NCBI GenBank assembly: GCA_002862545.1
Contig: PKDJ01000129.1
Span: forward strand, 1-45,906
Reading direction: 5' to 3'
Length of the DNA: 45,906 bases
Origin: Pseudomonadota bacterium
GTDB taxonomy: Bacteria > Myxococcota_A > UBA796 > GCA-2862545
Made by a program: the position numbers and the translations under genes. How positions within the stretch are numbered: position 1 is the stretch's first letter; every line of letters starts with the position of its first letter. This document shows positions 31,127 to 40,072 of this stretch, piece after piece. The notes beneath the pieces are model-generated. The model worked only from the letters and a program-made list of their open reading frames with translations, was not told the origin of the DNA and did no database searches.

Positions 31127-32655
31127 CGGGAAGCTCCGGACCAGAGGTCGTTCGTCCACGGGCCGCCGAGGGCATCGTGGAGCTGAATGCGAGCGGAGAG
31201 GAGGTCGCGGTGTGCCTGCAGCCGGTTGAGCTCGGCGTTCTGCAGCGCGGCCTGCGACTGAAGCACGGTCAGATAGCTGTCGAGCCCAGCCAGGTAGCGG
31301 TCTCGGGACTCGTCGAAGGTGGCCCGGGCCGCTTCCTCTTGGGCGACTGCAGCCTCGTGCGCAGCCCGACGCTCGACATCGGCCGCGACGGCTGCCTCCA
31401 CCTCTTGGAGCGCGGAGAGCCAGCCCTGGTTCCAGGTGGCGATGGCGGTGTGCTCTGCCCCTCGTGCCTGACGCACGCCGGACCACACGGCGCCCCCCTG
31501 GAAGACCGGCACCGACACGCCGACCCCGACATTCCAGAAGGGCTGGTCGTCGTACTCGGTGAGCCACGTGAACTGGCGACCCACGGCAGCGCTGGCTGAC
31601 AGCGTTGGAGCGAAGCCGAGCTTCGCACTCGTCGAGCGCTGGTGGGAGGCCGTGAGTCGCTCGGCCGCGGCGCGCACGTCGGGACGGTTGTCGGCGAGGT
31701 CAGCCGGGCGCCCGAGGGGAGGCAGGGGCGCGGGAGGCGGGAGGATGTCGGAGACCGTGGGTACGTCGGCGGGTGGGCGGCCGAGCAGCAAGGCCAGCTG
31801 CAGCTCCCGGGCCCGGAGACCGGCGCGAACTGGCGGGAGGATGGCGCGTGTGCCGGCAAGAGCCTGCTGTTGCTGGAGCACGTCGAGGCCGGTGGCTGAG
31901 CCGGCCTCGAAGCGGAGCCGGAGAAGCTCCAGCAGCTGCTCCTGTGCGAGGATCTGGTCTTCGATGACCCGGACCCGCGCCCGGGAGACCGCCACGTCGT
32001 AGTAGGCCTCGGCGATCAGCGTGGTCACTGCGATGGCCTGGGCCGCCCGGTCACCCTCGGCCGCACTCGCCTCGTGGTGTGAGGCGCGCCAAGCGAGTGT
32101 CTGTCGTCCGAAGACATCGAGCACCCAGCGTGCGTTGAGTGCGCCTTGGCCGCTGTGGAAGAGCTCGGGCAGCTCCGGGACCACGGGCGCTGCAGGAGCC
32201 TCGAGTGAGCCCGGCGGACCGGCAGTGCCCGTCGTCGTGCCGGTCGGTGTCGTCGTCGTCGGCTCCGTCGCTGGAGGAGCGGCTGCCGCCGAGCCCCCCC
32301 CGCCGAAGCCGAGGGCCGAGAACTGAAAGCCGAAGGTGTCGATGGGCTGGGTGGACGTCGTGATGTCGAAGGTCACCGACGGCATCAGCGGCGAGGCGGC
32401 CTGGAGTGCGCCGGCTCGGGCCTGGTCGAGTCGGCCCCACGCAGCCTGCAGGTCGAGGTTGCCGCCCAGACCCGCATCGAGGACACCGGCGAGTGCGGTG
32501 TCGCCGAGCGTCTGCCACCACGGGGTCGCAGACACGGGAGGACTCTCACCCGTGGTCCATGTCGTGGTGGTCTCGGGCCCGAGCGCCTCCAGGCGGCCGG
32601 CACGTGCCGGCGCGGCCCAGAGCAACACCAGAAGGGCAGGGACGGCAGCTCTCAT
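31123..32655 (-). CDS. TolC-family outer-membrane efflux protein
   Basis: Signal peptide; WWQTLGDTALAGVLDAGLGGNLDLQAAWGRLDQARAG; RPDVRAAAERLTASHQRSTSAKLGFAPTLSASAAVGRQF; ATGA overlap with the tetR stop. Confidence 0.93.
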   Translation of the reverse strand: MRAAVPALLVLLWAAPARAGRLEALGPETTTTWTTGESPPVSATPWWQTLGDTALAGVLDAGLGGNLDLQAAWGRLDQARAGALQAASPLMPSVTFDITTSTQPIDTFGFQFSALGFGGGGSAAAAPPATEPTTTTPTGTTTGTAGPPGSLEAPAAPVVPELPELFHSGQGALNARWVLDVFGRQTLAWRASHHEASAAEGDRAAQAIAVTTLIAEAYYDVAVSRARVRVIEDQILAQEQLLELLRLRFEAGSATGLDVLQQQQALAGTRAILPPVRAGLRARELQLALLLGRPPADVPTVSDILPPPAPLPPLGRPADLADNRPDVRAAAERLTASHQRSTSAKLGFAPTLSASAAVGRQFTWLTEYDDQPFWNVGVGVSVPVFQGGAVWSGVRQARGAEHTAIATWNQGWLSALQEVEAAVAADVERRAAHEAAVAQEEAARATFDESRDRYLAGLDSYLTVLQSQAALQNAELNRLQAHRDLLSARIQLHDALGGPWTNDLWSGASR

Positions 32656-33257
32656 GCCGCTTCCTCACACAGGATGCCTCGGCAGAGGACATCCACCAGG
32701 TGGTCGATGTAGTCATCGTCGGGCAGGACGACTGGGCGCACGCTGCCGAGCAGGTGAGCCAGGAAGGCCCGTGACTGGAGCGCGCCCAGAAAGACGAGGG
32801 CGGTCGAGTGGACGTCGACGTCGGCACGGATGTGCCCGAGTGCCTGCGCCTGCTGCAGCCAGCTACCGAGCGCGGCCTGGGCTCGCACCGGCGGAGGAAC
32901 GTCGTAGCTCTGCAGGATGTGCTGCATGTCGAAGCCGCCTGCGCGGAGCACAGCCATGCAGGGCACGATCTCGCTGAAGTAGCTCGCGATGCGGCGTCCG
33001 ATGGCATGCAGCTGTGGTGCGAGAGGCTCCTCACTAGGGCCGCTCGCGAGAGCATCGAGGAAGGGGGGCTCGTGGGGTGGCGCGAGTGCGCGGACCATCA
33101 GGTCGCTCTTGGTGCCGAACCGCTTGAAGAGGGCTGCCTGGGACAGGCCGATGCGTCGAGCGATCTCGTTCGTGGAGGCCGCAGGCCCAAGCTCCAAGAA
33201 CACGTCGCGCGCGACGTGAAGGATGGCTTCGGTAGAGACCTGGCGGGGACGAGCGAT
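32652..33257 (-). CDS. TetR/AcrR-family regulator, inferred ATC start
   Basis: (M)ARPRQVSTEAILHVARDVFLELGPAASTNEIARRIGLSQAALFKRFGTKSDLM. The provided ORF starts at GTG 33203, inside the first helix. In-frame TAG at 33287 and no ATG/GTG/TTG before the helix; ATC at 33257 has GGAG 7 nt upstream. Confidence 0.8.
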   Translation of the reverse strand: MARPRQVSTEAILHVARDVFLELGPAASTNEIARRIGLSQAALFKRFGTKSDLMVRALAPPHEPPFLDALASGPSEEPLAPQLHAIGRRIASYFSEIVPCMAVLRAGGFDMQHILQSYDVPPPVRAQAALGSWLQQAQALGHIRADVDVHSTALVFLGALQSRAFLAHLLGSVRPVVLPDDDYIDHLVDVLCRGILCEEAA

Positions 33258-33276
33258 GGCGGGGCTCCGCGGAGCA

Positions 33277-33296
33277 GTAAGTGACTACTCACTAAC
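33277..33296. promoter_or_regulatory. Operator-like inverted repeat upstream of tetR
   Basis: GTAAGTGACT|ACTCACTAAC; arms match at 8 of 10 positions. Confidence 0.6.
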
Positions 33297-33302
33297 TAAG
33301 AT

Positions 33303-33324
33303 GGTGAGTGCCGGCACACTAACC
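33303..33324. promoter_or_regulatory. Second operator-like inverted repeat sharing the GTTAGTG half-site
   Basis: GGTGAGTGCCGGCACACTAACC; outer 8-bp arms match at 7 of 8 positions. Confidence 0.45.
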
Positions 33325-33367
33325 CTCCATGCAGCGAGGGCTCATCATCGGTTGTCACGTCGGCGCC

Positions 33368-33940
33368 TCAGTCGGTCTCGCCCTGTCCGCGGCGTAGGCG
33401 AGCCGCGGAGGCTCGGAGCGACCCGGCGAGACCGCTCAGTGTCTCGGCGACCTGGGGCAGCGTCGACTCGATGCGCTCCTCGAGGCGCTCGAGGCTCTGT
33501 GCGAGGTTGCTGTCTTCACCTCGCACGGCATCGTCCATCGCAGCGAGGCGCTCGCGCAGCTTCGCTGCGGCGTCGTCTGGAACTCCCGCATCCTCGAGGG
33601 TCGCCGTCACGCGCGCACGCACGCTGCTGAGGCCGTCTCTCACGGCATCCGGATTGGTGAGGAACTCGCCCATGCTGCCACCGAGCAGCTCGACCGGATC
33701 GAGCTCGGCGGCGAGCAGGCCTCGGGTCGCGCTCCGTAGCGTCTCTGCGAGGCCCTCGTCGATGAAGGCGGCCGCGTCGGAGGCGGAGGTCTCCCAGGTC
33801 TGGAGGGCGCTGTCGTCGACGTCCCGTGCGGCGAGCCCCAGCGTGCGGATGCGGAGGGGCCCGGGGGGAAGAGGCTCTCCCTCTGGGATGAGCCAGAAGC
33901 GCTGTCGGTCTGCAGTGAACCACAAGCGTCGGTCGGACAT
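33368..33940 (-). CDS. Hypothetical protein, Ala/Leu/Glu-rich helical
   Basis: MSDRRLWFTADRQRFWLIPEGEPLPPGPLRIRTLGLAARD...; the internal start at 33940 is more likely than the long ORF start, and it is divergent from the 33984 gene. Confidence 0.65.
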   Translation of the reverse strand: MSDRRLWFTADRQRFWLIPEGEPLPPGPLRIRTLGLAARDVDDSALQTWETSASDAAAFIDEGLAETLRSATRGLLAAELDPVELLGGSMGEFLTNPDAVRDGLSSVRARVTATLEDAGVPDDAAAKLRERLAAMDDAVRGEDSNLAQSLERLEERIESTLPQVAETLSGLAGSLRASAARLRRGQGETD

Positions 33941-33983
33941 GAGGGCTCCGGGAGGCCGATGTGCTACCACGCTGGCCAGGAGG

Positions 33984-35327
33984 ATGCGCATGTTTCGACG
34001 TGGGCTCGGTCTGCTCGTCGTCAGCGGTCTGTTCATGGTGCAGACCGCGTGCCTGGAGGGCTTCGAGCGACTGGTGACGACCGTTCGGTACGACCCCTTC
34101 GAGCACCGCTTCGAGGTGCAGCGCACGCTCGAGAACGTCGATCCGCTCTTCTTTGGCTGCGGCGATGCGGCGGGCTGTGTCGAGGCCATGCAGCGCTCTC
34201 TATCGGGCGACACCGATCCGCTGGCGACACCGAGCCTCGGCGAGCGACTGGCTCGACGGCTCCTGGAGACGGGAGCGCTAGATGTCCAGGTCACCCTCAC
34301 GCGCGACGGTGATCGACTCGACATCGGTGCGACGTACACGGCCTCTCTGGGCACTCGGGCGGCCGAAGACACGATGATCCATGCCGAGTTCGAGGGACCG
34401 ACCGGTGACCGAGGGACGTACCGTCTCGTGGTCGCGGCGCAGGAGGGTATGCAGACTCCTGGTCTTCGCTACACGGTCCGCAAGCAGAGCACCTCGGGCG
34501 CAGCAGGAGTGGACTGGCGGGAGTACTGGCTGCTGCCCCCGCGTCGCTACGAAGTGACGACGGTCTTGCCTGTCGACGAGGTGGAGACACCGATGTTCGC
34601 CTTGGTGGGGGGACTCGCCGAGGCACTCGAAGAGGCCGGCTGGCTTGGGTCTCCGATGACTCCGGGCGGAGCGCCAGAGGCGCCGGTCGTGGCCACGGCG
34701 CCTGCGGTCTCTCCTGAGCCGGTCGAGCCGGTCGAGCCAATCGAGCCGGTCGAGCCAATCGAGCCGGTCGATGAGCCCCTGGTCGCACCGGTCTCAGTCG
34801 ACGACGTTCCGGTGGCTGTGGTCGAGATGGACGTGCCTCCCGAGCCGGAGCCGGCGGAGATGTCGGAGCCAGAGGTCGCTCCCGAGCCTGCACCCCCGCC
34901 GCCCGTCGCGGCGCCCGCTCGGACCTCGCCGACGACTGCACTCTGGCCCGACCCCGACCCCGAGTCGCCTGCCAAGGTCTACCGGCACGAGGCGAGGATC
35001 ACGGGACCGATCACGCTCGCGGCCGCCGAGGCCACCGCGCAGCCTCTGCTGCCATTGGTCCAGGTCTGCTACCAGCGGAGGCAGGCCGAGCGCCCGGAGC
35101 TCGCGGGCTACGCCTTCCTCGGTGCCGTCATTCGAGGAGACGGCTTCATCGTCAGCACCTCTGTCTACGGCGAGGTGGAGGACCCCGCGCTGCTGCGCTG
35201 TCTCGAGAAGGTCGTCGAGGCCTGGCAGCCCCCCGCGCCGTCGCGCCCTGACGCCACGGGCGACGTCGTGCTCCCGTTCACCTTCCGTGTCGAGGAGCCA
35301 GAGAAGAAGCGACGCAAGCGTAAGTGA
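33984..35327 (+). CDS. Lipoprotein with AgmX/PglI-like C-terminal domain and EPVEPI repeat linker
   Basis: MRMFRRGLGLLVVSGLFMVQTACLEG; C-term LVQVCYQRRQAERPELAGYAFLGAVIRGDGFIVSTSVYGEVEDPALLRCLEKVVEAWQPP. The start may be 33990 (GGAGG spacing). Confidence 0.75.
   Translation: MRMFRRGLGLLVVSGLFMVQTACLEGFERLVTTVRYDPFEHRFEVQRTLENVDPLFFGCGDAAGCVEAMQRSLSGDTDPLATPSLGERLARRLLETGALDVQVTLTRDGDRLDIGATYTASLGTRAAEDTMIHAEFEGPTGDRGTYRLVVAAQEGMQTPGLRYTVRKQSTSGAAGVDWREYWLLPPRRYEVTTVLPVDEVETPMFALVGGLAEALEEAGWLGSPMTPGGAPEAPVVATAPAVSPEPVEPVEPIEPVEPIEPVDEPLVAPVSVDDVPVAVVEMDVPPEPEPAEMSEPEVAPEPAPPPPVAAPARTSPTTALWPDPDPESPAKVYRHEARITGPITLAAAEATAQPLLPLVQVCYQRRQAERPELAGYAFLGAVIRGDGFIVSTSVYGEVEDPALLRCLEKVVEAWQPPAPSRPDATGDVVLPFTFRVEEPEKKRRKRK
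34716..34769 (+). repeat. Six 9-bp in-frame repeats (gagccggtc/gagccaatc)
   Basis: Order A A B A B A, encoding EPVEPVEPIEPVEPIEPV. Confidence 0.9.
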
Positions 35328-35435
35328 AGATAGAACGATGTAAGTCGTCGTTGGCATGGTCATGCCGAGCGTAGGGTCTACGGCGTCGGAACGAGAGCGT
35401 GGTGCTCTACGGCTTCTTTCTCGCTAAGATCCCTC

Positions 35436-36014
35436 ATGCGATTCCTCATCGTCTGTCTCATTGTCGGGGCCTCTGTCCCAGCTTTTGCCGGTCGTGCCGA
35501 ACCCAGAGAGAGCTCGGAGCGTGAGCGCCTCGAGCAGGAGCTGGAGACGCTCGCGACCAAGAACGCCTGGTCCGGCGTCGAGCGCGCGTACAAGCGGCTC
35601 GTCGAGCTGGGGACGACTCTGTCCGTCTCGGCTCACCTGCTCGGAGCACAGTCGGCGCGCGACTCCGGCATCACCCTCGCGTGCCTGCACCGGCTGAAGT
35701 CTGCGGTCCGCTCGGGAGCCGGCCAGCTCGTGGAGCCAGGCACGCCCATCGACGAGGCGATGCAGCAGCTCGACGACCTCGAGGCGCACTACGGTCGCGT
35801 GCGCATTCGCGTCGGAGGCAAGCGCGCCCCCGTGCTGATCCGTCCGAATCAGCCGTTCGCGCCCGACGCGCGAGCGAGCATCGACAACGCGCGGGTGGAG
35901 CTCGCCGAGCATCGATTCTTCCGAGGCATGCTGCCGACGGGTCGGTACATCCTGGACGGCTTCGAGTTCGAGGTCGCCGGGGGGCCCAACTTCCAGGACA
36001 TCACGCTGGACTGA
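35436..36014 (+). CDS. Exported protein of unknown function, possible PEGA-like C-terminus
   Basis: MRFLIVCLIVGASVPAFAG signal peptide; RIRVGGKRAPVLIRPNQPF...MLPTGRYILDGFEFEVAGG. Confidence 0.65.
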   Translation: MRFLIVCLIVGASVPAFAGRAEPRESSERERLEQELETLATKNAWSGVERAYKRLVELGTTLSVSAHLLGAQSARDSGITLACLHRLKSAVRSGAGQLVEPGTPIDEAMQQLDDLEAHYGRVRIRVGGKRAPVLIRPNQPFAPDARASIDNARVELAEHRFFRGMLPTGRYILDGFEFEVAGGPNFQDITLD

Positions 36015-36020
36015 GTCCGC

Positions 36021-38156
36021 TCACTCGGCAGCGGCTCGGAGCAGGGCGTGGTTGCTGGCCCCTGTGTCGTAGTGCAGCCACCGCGGCGCCTCCCACTCGA
36101 CCCGTGGGCGGTCGTCGGTGTTGAGCCAGCCGGAGCCGGCGAAGCGACGCACTTGCTCGGGGGTGAGCAGCGGACGGGCCGGCAGATTCGGCGGCAGCTC
36201 TGCGGCTCCCCCAAGCAGGAGCACATCCGAGCCATCCACCGTCACGAACAGCCAGGTGTCGGGAAAGACGTGTGTGAAGGTTCGGAGTACGCCGCGCAGC
36301 TCTTCCGGTCCCAGCCCATACAGCTGGACCCACTGGCAGAGCACACCATCCGGGCGCAGTCGGGCACGCGCGGCCTGCCAGTACTCCAGGGTGAACAGGC
36401 TGCTGACACCGGTGATCCAGGGGTTGCTCGGCTCGGAGACAATGACGTCCCAGGCCGGGCCCGGTCGCTGGAGCACGGCGCGTGCGTCGTCGAGGACCAG
36501 GGTGGTGCGTGGGTCGTCGAGGGGGCGACCATTCACATGGTCAAAGTACCGGGACGCGGCGACCACCGCTGGCTCCAGCTCGACGAGCAAGAGCTCCTCG
36601 ACGCCGGGCTCGGCGAGCACCGCCCCCGCCGTGACGCCGGACGCGAGGCCCACCACCAGCACCCTCTCCGCGCCGCCTGCGGCGCGCACCGGCAGCACCC
36701 CGGAGAGCTCCTGGGTGGGCATGTCGTCGCCGGTCGAGGCGTCCACCTTGCCGTTGATCGAGAGCCACACGTTGCCCGTGCGGTTGCTGCGCCCCACTGC
36801 GACCGCGCCGGTCGGTCCGTGGTCATAGGCCAACAGTGTCCAGCCTTCATCGGCAAACTGCCGGATCGCGCGAGGGGAGGGGTCGGAGAAGTCACTGATC
36901 CGAAGGTGCACTCCGACCGCGAACAGCTGTGCATCCCAGGTCGGCAGGAAGACGGCCAGCACGACAGCGGGCAGGGCCGGCCAGGGGCGAGCCGCCAGCG
37001 GTAGCGCGGAGAGCGCAGCTACGAGCGAGAACAGCAGCACCGCTCCGCGCGCCTCGAGCACGGGAAGAGCCCAGAGGCCGCCGAGCCAGGCGCCGGCGAT
37101 GCTGCCCACCGTGTTGGCGGCGTACAGGCCACCGGCTCTCTCGGGGCCGAGGCAGCGAACGAGGAGCGAGAAGGCCAGACCGGATGCGATGGGTGCCGCT
37201 CCCATGAGGAGGACGGCGAGAGCACCAGCGCCCCAGGATGGGCCGGACGGACCGGCGGCTGAGTACAGCTGTGCCACACCGTAGGGCAGCAGCCCCCAGC
37301 CCGAGGCACCGAGCAGCGCGAGGGCCCCCAGTGCGCCCAGAGCCCAGGGGATGGCCGTCCGGGGCTCGGCGGGCCAGCGCTCGCCTAGGGCTGCGCCGAG
37401 AGCCACGGTGCCGAGGAAGGTGGCCAGAACCAAGCCGATGGTCTGCACCGTGGCGCCGAGCGCGACGGCCGCGAGGCGCATCCAGATGACCTCCAGGCCA
37501 AGCGCCGAGAATCCGGCCGCAGCAGCGGCCAGCAGCCACGGCCATGTCGCTTGGCTCGACGCGACGCCCATGGAGCGTCTCTCCCCCGGCGGTCCGAGCT
37601 GTAGGGCGAGCGCTGCAGCGCCGAGGCCCGCACTCGCGGCGGCGAGCTCGGTGCCCCGCACGCCCAGGTTGGGGAGGAGCAGGAAGGTCGAGCCGAGGAC
37701 ACCCACGACGGCACCGGTCGTGTTGAGGGCGTACAGCCGTGCCGCGGCCTTGGCGGTGAGCGACCGGACGATGACAGGCCAGGTCGCTCCTAGAGCAGCT
37801 GCTGGTGGGATCAGGAGCACAGCCGCGACGAGCCAGCGGGCGCCCGGAGTGGTCACGCCCCAGGCGGCGAGGGGCTCGTGGAGGATGGGGAAGGCCAGCG
37901 CCCAGAGGGCGGCCGCGACCTCCAGCTTCGCGTAGGTGCGGTGTGCAGGGCCACGGAGCCACCGAGCGGCAAGTGCGCCCACGGCGAGACCGGCCATGAA
38001 TGCCCCGATGGTGAAGGCCGAGGCCAGCGCGCTTCCGCCCAGCAGGACCGAGAGGCGGCGCATCCAGACCATCTCGTAGACCAGTCCCACCCCGCCTGAA
38101 GCGGCGAAGAGGATCTGCCAGGGAGTCGGGAGCGGGGAGTGGGATTCGGTGGACAC
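36021..38156 (-). CDS. Fused MFS-type membrane domain and spermidine synthase-like protein
   Basis: GGVGLVYEMVWMRRLSVLLGGSALASAFTIGAFMAGLAVGALAARWL; VVGLASGVTAGAVLAEPGVEELLLVELEPAVVAASRYFDHVNGRPLDDPRTTLVLDDAR...VIVSEPSNPWITGVSSLFT. Start uncertain (GTG 38156 or upstream to 38207). Confidence 0.87.
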   Translation of the reverse strand: MSTESHSPLPTPWQILFAASGGVGLVYEMVWMRRLSVLLGGSALASAFTIGAFMAGLAVGALAARWLRGPAHRTYAKLEVAAALWALAFPILHEPLAAWGVTTPGARWLVAAVLLIPPAAALGATWPVIVRSLTAKAAARLYALNTTGAVVGVLGSTFLLLPNLGVRGTELAAASAGLGAAALALQLGPPGERRSMGVASSQATWPWLLAAAAAGFSALGLEVIWMRLAAVALGATVQTIGLVLATFLGTVALGAALGERWPAEPRTAIPWALGALGALALLGASGWGLLPYGVAQLYSAAGPSGPSWGAGALAVLLMGAAPIASGLAFSLLVRCLGPERAGGLYAANTVGSIAGAWLGGLWALPVLEARGAVLLFSLVAALSALPLAARPWPALPAVVLAVFLPTWDAQLFAVGVHLRISDFSDPSPRAIRQFADEGWTLLAYDHGPTGAVAVGRSNRTGNVWLSINGKVDASTGDDMPTQELSGVLPVRAAGGAERVLVVGLASGVTAGAVLAEPGVEELLLVELEPAVVAASRYFDHVNGRPLDDPRTTLVLDDARAVLQRPGPAWDVIVSEPSNPWITGVSSLFTLEYWQAARARLRPDGVLCQWVQLYGLGPEELRGVLRTFTHVFPDTWLFVTVDGSDVLLLGGAAELPPNLPARPLLTPEQVRRFAGSGWLNTDDRPRVEWEAPRWLHYDTGASNHALLRAAAE

Positions 38157-40035
38157 GTCGCCTGTGATACACCGAGTCGTGCTGCATGCCTTGGCCATTG
38201 CGCTCATCGGTGTGGCGGTCGCCCAAGATGGCGGCTTTGATGCCCACCGCCTTCACCCGGCGGCGATCGACGGCGATCTGCGTGATCCCTTGCTCGCGGT
38301 GCGCCCGGGTGCTCTGGCGCAGGGCGATGCCTTCGGTTCACTGCTGCTCGACTACGCTCGGGCTCCGCTGGTCCGGGTCCTAGAGTCCGAGGTGGGCTCG
38401 TCCGACCCAGTGGTCGAGTCGGTCGTCGACCACCTGACGGTCGCAAACCTGTCTGCCGGTGCGGCGATTCACGAGCGCGTCCGGCTCGATGCCCACGTGC
38501 CGCTGGCGCTGCTGTCGGTCGACGAGACCTCGACCGTGCAGCCACCGGCGATCGGCGACCTGCGGCTCTCTGCGCTGGGCCTCGCGCTGGCACCACAGCC
38601 GGGACGCCCGGGACTCGGCGTCTCCGGGCATCTGGATCTCCCCACGGGGGTGACGGGGCGGTTTCTCGGTAAGGGAGGCGTCGCGGGCGGACTTCGGGTC
38701 GCGAGCACGGTCGAGCTGCAGACCGTGACCCTCACGGCAGACGCTGGTGTGCAGCTCGACCCCGTGTCCAGCCTCGACAACCTTGTCGCGTCCGACCGCT
38801 TCGTCGCGGCGGCCGCGGTCGGCTGGCTGGCGACGGACGAGGTGGGGTTGACGCTGGAGGCGATCACCGAGCCGGTGCTTCGCCCTGCCACGATGCCGGG
38901 CACCGGCGTCCCCGTCGAGGTGGTCCTGTCGGCCCGAGCGCGCGCCTCGAGTGGGGCGTTCATCGTCGGCGGTGTTGCGGGCGGCATCACCGATGGCGCA
39001 GGTGTGCCGGCGTACCGCGCCTTCTTGGGGGGCGGCTGGGGCCGAGTCACGGAGGGCCGCCTCGTCGACATCGACGAGCTGGGCAGTCTCCGGATCCTGG
39101 ACGAGTGCCCCGGCGAGCTCGAGGTCGTCAACGGCTGGCTCGATGATGATGGCTGTGCAGACGAGCTCGGGACGCTGAGTGTCCGCGCGACTCGGCGCGG
39201 GCTTCCAGCTGCCGTTCAGGCGACCATCAAAGGACCGGAGGGGCCTCTCGAGCGCCTCATCCCTAAGAGTGGGCTCGCCCTGGATGCAGCGCCGGGCACG
39301 CGCTGGGCGTTCGCGGTCGCCGATGGTTGCTTGCGTGGCGAGGGAGAGGCCATCGCACTGGAGGGAGGCCGCGCAGTCACCCTGGACCTGCAGCTGGCGG
39401 AGGCCGGGACGGTCCGGGTCGAGGTGGTCGACCCCGCGGGCCAGCCCGTGCCGGAGGCCCTCGTCGCGTGGGAGAGCACGGAGCCCACCTGTGTACCTGA
39501 CGAGGTGCAGTCGGTGGACGGTCGCGGCGTGCTCGTGGTGGGCCTGGGCCTCGGAGCGCACCAGATGCTGGTGTCCGCGCCGGGCTACGCAGCCTCTAGG
39601 TCGAGAATCGTCACGCGCCCCGGTGACGAGCTCTCCCGCCAAGTCATCCTTCGACCCTCCGCGGTACGCCTGACCGGAACCGCCATCGAGATCAGCGACA
39701 AGGTCCTTTTTGGGACTGGCAATGCGGTGATCTCGGCAGAGTCCGATGGCCTGCTGGCGGATGTCGCCGCGGTGATCAACGCCCACCCGGCGGTCGGTCG
39801 CATCGAGGTCGCGGGTCACACCGACAGTCGAGGCTCCGACAGCCTGAACCTCGAGCTCTCACAGCGTCGCGCGGAGGCGGTCCGAGAGTTCTTGATCGCT
39901 CACGGTGTCGACGGGTCACGGCTGATCGCCACGGGCTACGGGGAGACGAGCCCCCTCGAGACCAACCGGACGGCAGAGGGGCGCGACGCGAATCGTCGCG
40001 TCGAGTTCGTGCTCATCGACGAGTCGCGACCATGA
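38149..40035 (+). CDS. OmpA-family outer-membrane protein with barrel and an inserted carboxypeptidase-regulatory-like region
   Basis: C-term AVGRIEVAGHTDSRGSDSLNLELSQRRAEAVREFLIAHGVDGSRLIATGYGETSP...GRDANRRVEFVL. Start ambiguous: GTG 38149, 38164 or 38179. Confidence 0.88.
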   Translation: MDTSPVIHRVVLHALAIALIGVAVAQDGGFDAHRLHPAAIDGDLRDPLLAVRPGALAQGDAFGSLLLDYARAPLVRVLESEVGSSDPVVESVVDHLTVANLSAGAAIHERVRLDAHVPLALLSVDETSTVQPPAIGDLRLSALGLALAPQPGRPGLGVSGHLDLPTGVTGRFLGKGGVAGGLRVASTVELQTVTLTADAGVQLDPVSSLDNLVASDRFVAAAAVGWLATDEVGLTLEAITEPVLRPATMPGTGVPVEVVLSARARASSGAFIVGGVAGGITDGAGVPAYRAFLGGGWGRVTEGRLVDIDELGSLRILDECPGELEVVNGWLDDDGCADELGTLSVRATRRGLPAAVQATIKGPEGPLERLIPKSGLALDAAPGTRWAFAVADGCLRGEGEAIALEGGRAVTLDLQLAEAGTVRVEVVDPAGQPVPEALVAWESTEPTCVPDEVQSVDGRGVLVVGLGLGAHQMLVSAPGYAASRSRIVTRPGDELSRQVILRPSAVRLTGTAIEISDKVLFGTGNAVISAESDGLLADVAAVINAHPAVGRIEVAGHTDSRGSDSLNLELSQRRAEAVREFLIAHGVDGSRLIATGYGETSPLETNRTAEGRDANRRVEFVLIDESRP

Positions 40036-40072
40036 GTGCGCTCACACTCGAGCTGACGATGCTGGAGGTGCC

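Noticed and set aside
35352-35366. Possible sigma-54 promoter (TGGCATGGTCATGCC)
   Set aside because: GG-to-GC spacing is 9 nt rather than the required 10; a simple palindrome is the better description.
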